NCBI RefSeq assembly: GCF_000732635.1
Contig: NZ_JPMD01000017.1
Coordinates: 62,001 to 126,000 of the forward strand
Direction of reading: 5' to 3'
Length of the DNA: 64,000 bases
From: Clostridium sulfidigenes
Lineage (GTDB): Bacteria > Bacillota > Clostridia > Clostridiales > Clostridiaceae
Positions 56,389 to 64,000 of the stretch are shown here, one piece after another (positions within the stretch are counted from its first letter, which is position 1; every line of letters starts with the position of its first letter). Position numbers and translations under genes: made by a program. The notes below the pieces were generated by a model that saw only the letters and a program-made list of their open reading frames with translations, was not told the origin of the DNA and searched no databases.

Positions 56389-57282
56389 TTAAACTTTTAA
56401 GAATTTTCTCATGGATATTATGCTTCCAATAGCGCCTATGAAAACTCCGCATCCCAGGAATTCCCAAACAATCACCTTCAATATATAAGAAATACCTACT
56501 AAATCAAATCCAAATAGTGTATCGGCACTTAAATTATTAATTATAATAGCATATATAAAACCTAGTGCTACTACCGATATGACTGCTCCCAATATTCCAA
56601 GTATCATACCTTCTATTATAAATGGCCATCTAATAAACCAATCTGTAGCTCCTACATACTTCATTATTCCTATTTCTTTTTTTCTCGTAAACACTGTAAT
56701 TTTTATGGTATTTCCTATTAAGAATAGAGATATCATAATAAAAACTACAAATGCTACTGCAGCACCTATTTTAAATGAATCTGTAAGCTTAGAAATTTTT
56801 GCAATTATAGATCTTGCATCCTTTATTTCATCAATACCATTCATATCTTTAATACTACTTACAACTTTATCTACTACTAGCGGCTCTTTAACATTTACTG
56901 TAAAGGAAGCTGGGAATGGATTATTATCCTCAAATCCAGATGTTAACTGACCTAATTCATCATTCATTTGTTCCTTTACATCTTTCAAAGCATCTTCCTT
57001 GCTTTGAAAAGTTATCTTATCAATACCATCTACTTCTTTAATTTTATTCTCTATAGCATTTTTATTATTATCACTTATACCCTCTTTTAAGTAAATTTTC
57101 ACCTCAACCATGGATCCTAATTGCGTAATTAATTTATCTGCATTAGCAACTCCTAATGTTATAGCTCCTAATAAAAAAAGTGTAGCTGTTACTGTAGCTA
57201 TAGATGCTATACTTAAAGTTTTATTTCTTTTTATACTTTTAAGTGCTTCCTTAAATGAATATTTAAAAGAATCAAATTTCAT
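56389..57282 (-). CDS. ftsX: Cell division protein FtsX
   Basis: This protein of about 297 residues has an N-terminal helix (ASIATVTATLFLLGAITLG), an extracellular loop of about 110 residues (KIYLKEGISDNNKN onward) and three C-terminal helices of the FtsX/MacB permease type (VFTRKKEIGIMKYVGATDWFIRWPF). With FtsE it activates cell-wall hydrolases. The ATG at 57282 (MKFDSFKYSFKEAL) follows AAAGGGGG; it overlaps the ftsE stop by 11 bp. A longer start at 57330 would overlap ftsE needlessly. Confidence 0.95.
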   Translation of the reverse strand: MKFDSFKYSFKEALKSIKRNKTLSIASIATVTATLFLLGAITLGVANADKLITQLGSMVEVKIYLKEGISDNNKNAIENKIKEVDGIDKITFQSKEDALKDVKEQMNDELGQLTSGFEDNNPFPASFTVNVKEPLVVDKVVSSIKDMNGIDEIKDARSIIAKISKLTDSFKIGAAVAFVVFIMISLFLIGNTIKITVFTRKKEIGIMKYVGATDWFIRWPFIIEGMILGILGAVISVVALGFIYAIIINNLSADTLFGFDLVGISYILKVIVWEFLGCGVFIGAIGSIISMRKFLKV

Positions 57283-57958
57283 AACCATATTTCCCCCTTT
57301 CCTCATCTCTGGCAATAACACCCTTCTCAATAGCTATAACTCTCTTTTTCATAGAGTCAACTATGTCTCTTGCATGGGTTGCCATAACAATGGTAGTTCC
57401 TGCTCTACTAATATCACTTAAAATATCCATAATTTCTAATGAAGTTTCAGGATCTAGGTTACCTGTTGGTTCATCAGCAATTAATAATGATGGGCTATTT
57501 ACTATAGCTCTAGCTATAGATACTCTTTGTTGTTCTCCACCTGATAACTCTGTAGGTAAAGCATCTCTCTTTTTTGATAATCCTACCATTGAAAGCACTG
57601 CTGGAACCTTTTTTTGTATATCCTTTTCGCTTGATCCTATAACTCTTAGTGCAAAAGCTACATTATCAAATACATTCAAACTTTGTATCAATCTAAAATC
57701 TTGAAACACTACTCCAATTTTTCTTCTATAATAAGGCACTTCTTTCCTTGTTAGCTTTGTTAAATCTGATCCTGCAACTATAACCGAACCCGCTGTTGGA
57801 TCAACTTCTTTTAATAACATCTTTATAAAGGTAGATTTTCCTGCTCCACTTGGGCCTACTAAGAAAACAAATTCACCCTGGTCAATATGTACATTTAAAT
57901 TAGATAAAGCTAGTACATTGTTATTATAAACCTTAGTAACATTTTTAAAATCTATCAT
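57272..57958 (-). CDS. ftsE: Cell division ATP-binding protein FtsE
   Basis: This 228-residue ABC ATPase starts MIDFKNVTKVYNNNVLALSN, with Walker A VGPSGAGKSTFIK, signature LSGGEQQRVSIARAI and Walker B LLIADEPTGNLDPE. It energises the FtsX mechanotransmission complex. The ftsE-ftsX-ctpA order is common in Firmicutes. GGAGAG precedes the ATG. Confidence 0.97.
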   Translation of the reverse strand: MIDFKNVTKVYNNNVLALSNLNVHIDQGEFVFLVGPSGAGKSTFIKMLLKEVDPTAGSVIVAGSDLTKLTRKEVPYYRRKIGVVFQDFRLIQSLNVFDNVAFALRVIGSSEKDIQKKVPAVLSMVGLSKKRDALPTELSGGEQQRVSIARAIVNSPSLLIADEPTGNLDPETSLEIMDILSDISRAGTTIVMATHARDIVDSMKKRVIAIEKGVIARDEERGKYGYEI

Positions 57959-58071
57959 AATTATTAACTCTCCTCGACTTTTTACTTTTTATCTGTGTAT
58001 ATTATAACATAAAAATTTAAAATGCAAGTCCTACATAAGTTAAAAAATAATAAATTCTTATTTTTCTTCAT

Positions 58072-58108
58072 AAAAAAAGAGTGGAAACATATATATTTTT
58101 TTCCACTC
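58072..58108 (-). terminator. Terminator after the 125-residue membrane protein gene
   Basis: GAGTGGAAA pairs with TTTCCACTC; seven T residues follow on the minus strand. It separates this gene from ftsE. Confidence 0.85.
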
Positions 58109-58129
58109 ATGCTTCTTTATGTATGTTAA

Positions 58130-58507
58130 CTACACATATAAGTTGTGAATTAGTATATCATATACCAAGAAATATGTTGCTAATAATGCAAAGGTGCAGA
58201 ATATAGTTCCTACTAAACCAAATTTATAAAGATATTGTCTCCAAGTTTTCTCATAGCTTAAAGGTCTCAATAACTTTGTAGGTTGTAAAAATGCTAATGC
58301 TGATACAAATAATCCTCCACAAGAAAATATAATTCCTGTATTTCTTATTCCCTTAAGTATTCGATAAAGTTCCATAGCTTGACCTTTAATTAATAGATAT
58401 ATGCAACTAATAACTATACCTAAGACTACTGGTATAATGACTAATTTTAAAGACAATTTAAAGCAAAAGACTACATCACTCATATATCCTTTAACATCTT
58501 GTTTCAT
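58130..58507 (-). CDS. Small membrane protein of unknown function
   Basis: The 125-residue protein has three hydrophobic helices (LVIIPVVLGIVISCIYLLI; TGIIFSCGGLFVSALAFL; GTIFCTFALLATYFLVYDILI) and a basic loop PLSYEKTWRQYLYKFG between the second and third. No family was recognised. It is transcribed alone between the transketolase genes and ftsE, with an AGGAGAG site and its own terminator. Confidence 0.75.
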   Translation of the reverse strand: MKQDVKGYMSDVVFCFKLSLKLVIIPVVLGIVISCIYLLIKGQAMELYRILKGIRNTGIIFSCGGLFVSALAFLQPTKLLRPLSYEKTWRQYLYKFGLVGTIFCTFALLATYFLVYDILIHNLYV

Positions 58508-58568
58508 CTATAACGCTCTCCTTAGTAAATCGAATTTTCAAATTATTTATAAATTATATCATAGGCTA

Positions 58569-58601
58569 TAAAAAAAAGAAACCTAAGTATCCTTAGATTT
58601 C
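58569..58601 (-). terminator. Terminator of the transketolase operon
   Basis: GAAACCTAAG pairs with CTTAGATTTC (one mismatch) and is followed on the minus strand by eight T residues, 22 nt past the stop. Confidence 0.88.
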
Positions 58602-58622
58602 TTCCCTATTTAATTTTATTAT

Positions 58623-59561
58623 TTATTTCATACTAATTCCAGTCTTAACTGCTTTAACTATATCTAATGCTGTTAATCCATAAGCTTTTAATAATTCTGT
58701 AGGCTTACCACTTTCACCAAAAGTATCCTTTATTCCAACTCTTAAAACTGTAGCTGGACAATGTGTAGTTACTACTTCTGCCACTGCTGAACCAAGGCCG
58801 CCTATGATACTATGTTCTTCTGCTGTAACTATAAGATTTGTTTCTCTTGCAGCTTTTGTTATTAATTCTTCGTCTATAGGCTTTATTGTATGTATATTAA
58901 TAACTCTAACTCTTATGCCTTCTTCAGCCAAAATATTGTACGCTTCCAATGCCGCCTCTACCATAATTCCAGTTGCAACTATAGTAGCATCTTTCCCATC
59001 TCTTAAAGTTATTCCTTTACCAATTTCAAACTTATAATCTTCATTATCATTTATTATAGGTACTGCACTTCTACCAAGTCTAACATAGCAAGGGCCTTCA
59101 TATTTTGTTATAGCTTCTATTGCTGCTTCAGCCTCAATTCCATCACTTGGACTAATCACTACCATATTAGGTATACTTCTCATTAATGAAATATCTTCTA
59201 CAGATTGGTGAGAAGCACCATCTTCTCCTACTGTTAGACCAGCATGAGTAGCACATACCTTTACATTTAGTTTAGGGTAACATATAGAATTTCTTATTTG
59301 TTCAAAAGCTCTTCCTGTTGCAAATACAGCAAAAGTAGATGCAAAAGGAATTTTCCCACAAGCTGCCATTCCTGCTGCCACAGTCATCATATTACCTTCA
59401 GCAATCCCCATATTAATAAATCTCTCTGGGCATACAGCCTTAAAATCAGCAGTTTTAGTAGACTTAGATAAGTCTGCATCAAGAACTACTATGTTTTCAT
59501 TTTCTTTACCTATTCTTGCTAATGCTTTTCCATAGGCTTCTCTAGTTGCAACACTTTTCAT
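58623..59561 (-). CDS. Transketolase, C-terminal subunit
   Basis: This 312-residue protein covers the pyrimidine-binding and C-terminal transketolase domains: the ThDP-activating glutamate in NMGIAEGNMMTVAAG, FAVFATGRAFEQIRNSICYP, HAGLTVGEDGASHQ and the C-terminal VTAEEHSIIGGLGSAVAE. It needs the separate N-terminal subunit encoded just upstream (1-bp overlap of stop and start) to form the non-oxidative pentose phosphate enzyme. Split transketolases are usual in clostridia. Confidence 0.95.
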   Translation of the reverse strand: MKSVATREAYGKALARIGKENENIVVLDADLSKSTKTADFKAVCPERFINMGIAEGNMMTVAAGMAACGKIPFASTFAVFATGRAFEQIRNSICYPKLNVKVCATHAGLTVGEDGASHQSVEDISLMRSIPNMVVISPSDGIEAEAAIEAITKYEGPCYVRLGRSAVPIINDNEDYKFEIGKGITLRDGKDATIVATGIMVEAALEAYNILAEEGIRVRVINIHTIKPIDEELITKAARETNLIVTAEEHSIIGGLGSAVAEVVTTHCPATVLRVGIKDTFGESGKPTELLKAYGLTALDIVKAVKTGISMK

Positions 59562-60388
59562 TATTCTTCTCCCCCAATCTCTTTTAATGCTATTTCACAT
59601 TGCTCTTTACTTGGAGCTGAACCATGCCAACCTGCCTGATTCTCCATAAAAGATACACCTTTTCCTTTAATTGTTTTACAAACTATCATTGTAGGCTTAT
59701 CTTTTACTCCTTTTCCAGCTTCTATAGCATCTTTTATCTTAACTAAGTCATGACCATCTTCTAAATAAATCACATTCCATCCAAATGCTACAAACTTATC
59801 TGCTATAGGATTAGGATTCATAACCTTATCAATATCTCCATCTATTTGAAGTCCATTATAATCTACAAAAGCTGTTAAATTGTCTAATTTGTAATGAGCT
59901 GCACACATAGCTGCTTCCCAAACTTGACCTTCCTCTAATTCTCCATCTCCTAGCAGGGTATATACTCTATATGAACTATTATCAAGCTTTCCTGCTAATG
60001 CCATACCTACCGCAGCAGAAACTCCTTGACCTAATGAACCTGTAGACATATCTACTCCTGGTATGTAATTCATATTTGGATGACCTTGTAGCATTGCTCC
60101 AGTTTTTCTTAATTTCATAAGTTCTTCTTTATTAAAGAAACCCTTCTCCGCAAGAGCTGCATATAAAACTGGTGCAGCATGACCTTTTGATAATACAAAT
60201 CTATCTCTATTAGGATTCTTAGAGTCTTCTACATCAATATTCATTTCATTAAAATATAATGTAGTAATGATTTCTACAGCTGATAGCGAACCGCCCGGGT
60301 GACCAGATGCTGACTCTGTTACCATCTTTATAATATCTTTTCTTAAAACTTTCGCTATATTCTCTAATGCTATTAATGACTTTTCCAT
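59561..60388 (-). CDS. Transketolase, N-terminal (thiamine diphosphate-binding) subunit
   Basis: This 275-residue protein has the first-domain motif ESASGHPGGSLSAVEIITTLYF, the substrate histidine in VLSKGHAAPVLYA, GSLGQGVSAAVGMALAGK and the ThDP/Mg motif GDGELEEGQVWEAAMCA, then FVDYNGLQIDG. It forms the cofactor-binding half of transketolase. GGGAGGGAT precedes the ATG. The gap 60389-60752 upstream contains its promoter region and the MITE-like element, but no gene. Confidence 0.95.
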   Translation of the reverse strand: MEKSLIALENIAKVLRKDIIKMVTESASGHPGGSLSAVEIITTLYFNEMNIDVEDSKNPNRDRFVLSKGHAAPVLYAALAEKGFFNKEELMKLRKTGAMLQGHPNMNYIPGVDMSTGSLGQGVSAAVGMALAGKLDNSSYRVYTLLGDGELEEGQVWEAAMCAAHYKLDNLTAFVDYNGLQIDGDIDKVMNPNPIADKFVAFGWNVIYLEDGHDLVKIKDAIEAGKGVKDKPTMIVCKTIKGKGVSFMENQAGWHGSAPSKEQCEIALKEIGGEE

Positions 60389-60617
60389 TGCTTATCCCTC
60401 CCTGATTTTCTTCTAAACTCATTATATCAATAATTTATTTATTCTCAACTATTTAGTTGAAATTTTCCTTTTATGAATATATTTAATTATAAGAAATCTC
60501 CCAATAATTATTAATATATTATTTACCTTACACTTCAATTAAATACAACTATCCTTCTAGGATTATAAAAGTAATAAATACTTTATATTTTTTTATCCAT
60601 CTAAGGATTTAATTTAA

Positions 60618-60736
60618 AAGGAGCTATTTCAAAATAATTCACTAATCTTTACAAAGTGTTAAGTTTCACTAAAATATTGTTGTTAGTGCATACTCCACAT
60701 CCAATTAAGATTTAGTGTATTTTGAAACAGCCCCTT
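60618..60736. mobile_element. MITE-like element with imperfect terminal inverted repeats
   Basis: The 119-bp segment begins AAGGAGCTATTTCAAAATA and its opposite end, read inward, begins AAGGGGCTGTTTCAAAATA: 17 of 19 positions match, and CACTAA and CTT follow in both arms. GGGGCTGTTTCAAAA-type ends recall terminal repeats of IS1182-like elements (from memory). It has no ORF and lies 16 bp past the endoA stop, where it may also act as a terminator. No clear target duplication was seen. Confidence 0.5.
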
Positions 60737-60752
60737 AATATTAAGTTTATTT

Positions 60753-61106
60753 TTACATTTTTAAATCTAAACTAATTTTAAGAGCAACATCAACTTTAAT
60801 CATATCTTCATCGGTCATATGACCTATCTTTTCTTTTAATCTTCTTTTATCTAAAGTTCTAACTTGCTCTAGCAAAACTACCGAGTCTTTATTTAATCCG
60901 TATTCTTCAGAAGAAATCTCTACATGAGTTGGAAGTTTTGCCTTATTTATCTGAGAGGTTATAGCTGAAACTATCACAGTTGGACTATATCTATTTCCCA
61001 CATCATTTTGTATAATTATTACAGGTCTTATTCCACCCTGTTCTGATCCAACCACTGGGCTTAAATCAGCATAAAATATATCGCCTCTCTTTATAACAAT
61101 TGTCAT
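60753..61106 (-). CDS. ndoA: EndoA/MazF-family mRNA interferase (PemK-like toxin)
   Basis: This 117-residue protein is a standard Endo[32 protein letters not shown] with the catalytic arginine, [24 protein letters not shown], and [18 protein letters not shown]. It cleaves single-stranded mRNA at short U-rich sites, and is neutralised by the RHH antitoxin encoded 15 bp upstream. Position next to alr is the housekeeping chromosomal arrangement of Bacillus and Clostridium, not a mobile cassette. Confidence 0.95.
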   Translation of the reverse strand: MTIVIKRGDIFYADLSPVVGSEQGGIRPVIIIQNDVGNRYSPTVIVSAITSQINKAKLPTHVEISSEEYGLNKDSVVLLEQVRTLDKRRLKEKIGHMTDEDMIKVDVALKISLDLKM

Positions 61107-61121
61107 TAGGCATTCACACTC

Positions 61122-61385
61122 CTAAAGGCTAGCTTCATATTCACTTAAGTCATTAATATAACTCTCAAAGCCATATTCTGATAATTCTAAATTTAATTCT
61201 CTCATAGCTAAATATCCTTGTTTCATTTTCTCTATATAGCTATTACTATTATAGCCTTCACTATATACTATTCCATAATCCATAATTAATTTACTATTTG
61301 TTATAAATTGTTTTTTATCTACATCATTAAATTTTTCGCAAAAACTACTACCAAAATTCAGAATAAATTTCTTTGAGCTACCCAT
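61122..61385 (-). CDS. EndoAI-like ribbon-helix-helix antitoxin
   Basis: This protein of about 87 residues begins MGSSKKFILNFGSSFCEKF, like EndoAI (strand, then helices), and ends with YIEKMKQGYLAMRELNLELSEYGF, the conserved toxin-binding helix, then ENDL-type acidic tail. It would neutralise EndoA and may autoregulate. The ATG at 61385 lies 11 nt after GGAGG; the ATG at 61394 is only 2 nt from that site and a start at 61427 lies before it. Confidence 0.88.
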   Translation of the reverse strand: MGSSKKFILNFGSSFCEKFNDVDKKQFITNSKLIMDYGIVYSEGYNSNSYIEKMKQGYLAMRELNLELSEYGFESYINDLSEYEASL

Positions 61386-61511
61386 GGATTTCATTACCTC
61401 CAATTTAAATAACAACTTTATGTACAACTTAATTATAAATCATCAATTGTTATTATGTCAAAGAAATTATCCTCAATTTCTACTTTTTACAACATTTTTT
61501 TATACTTTTTA

Positions 61512-62675
61512 CTATACGTAGTTTCTTATGCTGAAAATTTTACCGTTTTTTGTATATATTCTTGGAATTCTCTTACTTATATCACAAATTACTTCATAAT
61601 TGACTGTACCTATAGATTCTGCTATATCATCTGCTGTTATAACATTCCCTATATTATCTTTTCCAATTAATATAACTTCATCCCCAATTTTCACACCAGG
61701 CACATCTGTTACATCTATCATACATTGATCCATGCAAATACGACCTACAACAGGTACTACTTTACCATTCACAATTACTTTAGCCACGCCTGTTAATGCT
61801 CTTGAAATGCCATCTGCATATCCTATAGGAAGAGTTCCAATTATCCGTTCTGCAGGTGCTTTATACAATCTACCATAGCTTACATAATCGCCTTCCTGTA
61901 TTTTTTTCAAATGAACAATTTTACATTTTAACGACATAACAGGTATTAAGTTAACATTATTTTTATTAACATACTTGGAAGGATAATATCCATAAAGCAT
62001 AATACCAGCTCTAACTCCATCATATGGTAGGTCAGGAAAATCTATTATAGCAGCACTATTGCTTACATGTTTAAAGGGTATAATTATACCTAATTCTTCA
62101 AGATATTCATTAAATATATTAAATTTTTCAATTTGAGAATTAGCATAAGTTTTGTCTTTCTCATCAGCAGTAGCAAAATGAGTAAATATTCCTACAATTC
62201 TTACTCCTTTTAACTTAGTTATCCTATGTACTTCTCTAGCCTGCTCCCTGGTTGTTAAAAATCCAATCCTCCCCATACCTGTATCTACAGCTATATGAAT
62301 TTTTGCTATGCTATTCTTCTTTATAGCTATGTCTGAAAGTATTTTAGCATCTTCATAATCATATATAGTTTGTTCTAGGTTTAAATCAATAACTTCATCA
62401 TAAAACTCCTTTGGTGTATATCCTAGTGTAATAATAGGAATTTCCACACCAGCTTTTCTTAGTTCTACAGCTTCTGTAACAATAGCTACTGCAAATCTAT
62501 TTATACCTTCATCCATCATAGACTTATATATATCTATAGCTCCATGTCCATATCCATCTGCTTTTATTGTAGCAATTATTTCCTTCCCCTCTGAAACTCT
62601 TTTTACTTCCCTTACATTATTCCTTAAAGCATCTAAATCTACTTCTGCCCAAGAGGGTCTTATCTTTTTTCCCAT
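61512..62675 (-). CDS. alr: Alanine racemase
   Basis: This protein of about 387 residues has the PLP lysine in IIATIKADGYGHGAIDIYKSM, the GTMGRIGF-like substrate loop (VDTGMGRIGFLTT), and the C-terminal tyrosine region YGRLYKAPAERIIGTLPIGYADG with VVGRICMDQCMIDVTD. It makes D-alanine for peptidoglycan. The ATG at 62675 follows AAGGTGAG; upstream starts to 62708 lie before that site. Downstream genes EndoAI-EndoA follow in the usual order. Confidence 0.96.
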   Translation of the reverse strand: MGKKIRPSWAEVDLDALRNNVREVKRVSEGKEIIATIKADGYGHGAIDIYKSMMDEGINRFAVAIVTEAVELRKAGVEIPIITLGYTPKEFYDEVIDLNLEQTIYDYEDAKILSDIAIKKNSIAKIHIAVDTGMGRIGFLTTREQAREVHRITKLKGVRIVGIFTHFATADEKDKTYANSQIEKFNIFNEYLEELGIIIPFKHVSNSAAIIDFPDLPYDGVRAGIMLYGYYPSKYVNKNNVNLIPVMSLKCKIVHLKKIQEGDYVSYGRLYKAPAERIIGTLPIGYADGISRALTGVAKVIVNGKVVPVVGRICMDQCMIDVTDVPGVKIGDEVILIGKDNIGNVITADDIAESIGTVNYEVICDISKRIPRIYTKNGKIFSIRNYV

Positions 62676-62759
62676 ATTACTCACCTTGCTCACCTTTCCA
62701 GTTGTCAAGAACTACCTCATAGTAAATACTAGATTCGCTCTTACTGTTTTGTATCATTG

Positions 62760-63377
62760 TTATAAATCTAACTCCACATCTTCAACCTTATCAGTCCAGT
62801 TAAAGTTTTCATAAGTATATATAATTCTTTCTCTACCCTTATTATCATAGATTATTATTTTCTTCGGTCTATTATTTTTAATATCATAATATAAGCTACC
62901 TTTGCAAATGTTGTTATTACTTCCAGGAATAACTGTTGTTATCACAAAGTATTCACTATTATTTATTGTTTCAGTTTCAAATTCTAATTCTTCATTTGTA
63001 TATATTAATCCTATATATTCACCAATAAATCCATATTTAAATACTTCATCAAACCCTTTATCTAAGGTATACTCCTTGATATTCTCCTTATCTTTAACAA
63101 GTATCTCATCGCCTTTAAAAGTAAAAGATCTCTTATCCTTTAAATCCAGTTTATATCCTATATCTTTTTTATAGGTTTGAAACCCTTCATACTTATTTGT
63201 TTCTCTGTCATTTATAACCTCTATAGTTATATCACTCTTATAGACTTTAATCTCACTTAAGGAATCAATTGCATTATACTCATCTAAAGTCCTTGTTCTT
63301 CCTTTAATGAATAAAGTCACTGCAATGGTTAGGCATATAGCTATAATAAATAGTGTATAAATTAGTCTTTTTTTCAT
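62760..63377 (-). CDS. GerS-like exported protein (LolA/outer-membrane-lipoprotein-sorting-like fold)
   Basis: This protein of about 205 residues has one N-terminal hydrophobic anchor (LIYTLFIIAICLTIAVTLFI) and an extracytoplasmic domain rich in beta strands with repeated DITIEV, YKLDLKDKRSFTFKGDEI and LYYDIKNNRPKKIIIYD segments, as in LolA-like sorting domains. Clostridial GerS, needed for spore cortex degradation, lies beside alr in the same way. The lipobox cysteine of GerS is not convincing here (IAIC), so it may be a membrane-anchored relative. The start at 63377 follows GGAGG. Confidence 0.7.
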   Translation of the reverse strand: MKKRLIYTLFIIAICLTIAVTLFIKGRTRTLDEYNAIDSLSEIKVYKSDITIEVINDRETNKYEGFQTYKKDIGYKLDLKDKRSFTFKGDEILVKDKENIKEYTLDKGFDEVFKYGFIGEYIGLIYTNEELEFETETINNSEYFVITTVIPGSNNNICKGSLYYDIKNNRPKKIIIYDNKGRERIIYTYENFNWTDKVEDVELDL

Positions 63378-63475
63378 AAATTCCTCCAATTACTTATTAC
63401 ACTATATGTTTATTATAGTTTTCTTCTCTCTATAACCATATTTATTTTATTATAATCCACAGTTATTTCTATGTA

Positions 63476-64000
63476 TCAATTGCTATCCAAAATTTCTTTT
63501 ATACCAAAAGGTAATTCTTCTATAATATGGGTAGCATTGACACAGAACATATTCTCTGCTAGTCTATCACCACAATATCCATGTATAAATGTAGCGATGC
63601 ATGTAGCTTCTAGAGCTTCATATCCCTGAGCAATAAACGAAGTTATAATTCCTGTCAAAGTATCTCCCATTCCACCTGATGCCATTGCACTATTTCCTGT
63701 AGTATTCTCAAAAACCTGTGTTCCGTCAGTTATTACAGTTCTATGGTCCTTTAATAAAACTATTACATCATACTCATAAGCAAAATTTCTTGCTACTTCT
63801 ACCCTATTTTCTTTTATTTCATCAACAGATAGTCCAGTTAACCTTGCCATCTCTCCATAATGAGGTGTTAATATAATACTATTATTTTTGCTATGAAGCA
63901 ATTCAAGTTTTCCCTGTAGTACATTTAGTCCATCCGCATCGATTACAATAGGGCATTCTGCATTTTCAATCATACTTTTCACTATATTAAAAGTTAACTT
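63476..64000 (-). CDS. ADP-dependent NAD(P)H-hydrate dehydratase domain of the Nnr repair enzyme, partial (5' end outside window)
   Basis: The frame is open from the window edge to a stop at 63476, giving about 174 C-terminal residues. PIVIDADGLNVLQGKL, IILTPHYGEMARLTG, VLLKDHRTVITDG and NTTGNSAMASGGMGDTLTGIITSFIAQG are the ribokinase-like active-site motifs of the dehydratase that repairs hydrated NADH/NADPH with ADP. The epimerase half would lie upstream if the protein is the usual bifunctional form. It heads the alr/gerS-like region. Confidence 0.93.
   Translation of the reverse strand, partial: KLTFNIVKSMIENAECPIVIDADGLNVLQGKLELLHSKNNSIILTPHYGEMARLTGLSVDEIKENRVEVARNFAYEYDVIVLLKDHRTVITDGTQVFENTTGNSAMASGGMGDTLTGIITSFIAQGYEALEATCIATFIHGYCGDRLAENMFCVNATHIIEELPFGIKEILDSN

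Noticed and set aside
60753-61385. EndoA/EndoAI as a mobile toxin-antitoxin cassette
   Set aside because: Linkage to alr is the standard chromosomal arrangement in Bacillus and Clostridium.

Overview
The window looks like chromosomal DNA of a spore-forming, strictly anaerobic, low-GC Firmicute, most likely Clostridium sensu stricto or a close relative. The evidence is the AT-rich composition, strong AGGAGG-type ribosome binding sites, and single genes and gene order typical of clostridia: whiA-yvcK-rapZ, uvrB-uvrA, ftsE-ftsX, pfkA-pyk, and alr followed by EndoAI/EndoA. Almost all genes lie on the minus strand, so transcription runs from high to low coordinates. No rRNA, tRNA or CRISPR array was seen.

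Region 1 (1-17 kb) is accessory metabolism and transport. It holds a glycerol-3-phosphate oxidation operon (GlpA-like dehydrogenase, FAD/NAD oxidoreductase, DUF1667 protein) beside a GntR/UTRA regulator. Next is a two-operon sulfur module around a LysR regulator. One operon has a fused YeeE/YedE transporter, a CoA-disulfide-reductase/rhodanese and an APC permease. The other has a YeeE/YedE transporter split into two genes with a TusA-like sulfur carrier between them. Then comes an Opp/Dpp-type ABC transporter operon with no binding-protein gene, whose DppC-like permease carries a large C-terminal M28-peptidase-like domain that has lost most metal ligands. This is the most unusual protein in the window.

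Region 2 (17-22 kb) holds two tandemly duplicated small secreted proteins, a relic-rich intergenic stretch with a possible plasmid Rep fragment and palindromes, a DUF2628 membrane protein, the 23S rRNA methyltransferase RlmD/RumA, and a DUF1540 protein.

Region 3 (22-35 kb) is the glycolytic pair pfkA-pyk and dnaE. Between them sits a block that is, from memory, absent in some relatives: a T-box-controlled class II lysyl-tRNA synthetase, a flavodiiron protein (FprA), and a three-domain acyl-CoA dehydrogenase / EtfA-like / rubredoxin fusion. That block suggests electron flow from acyl-CoA through rubredoxin to O2 or NO reduction. The 5' part of a group IIC intron lies directly behind the dnaE terminator.

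Region 4 (35-64 kb) is a conserved chromosomal core. It contains a class D sortase whose frame is broken at an A8 tract, a YtoI-like CBS/hotdog regulator, whiA-yvcK-rapZ, an aminotransferase, murB, uvrC, a PBP2-FtsW/RodA-FHA cell-wall operon, uvrB-uvrA, a PDZ membrane protein, a CtpA protease, ftsEX, a split transketolase, EndoAI-EndoA, alr, a GerS-like protein and the end of the NAD(P)H-hydrate repair enzyme. Two small palindromic elements, one MITE-like, sit in intergenic gaps.

Functions come from reading motifs and recalled family knowledge. No database search was run.
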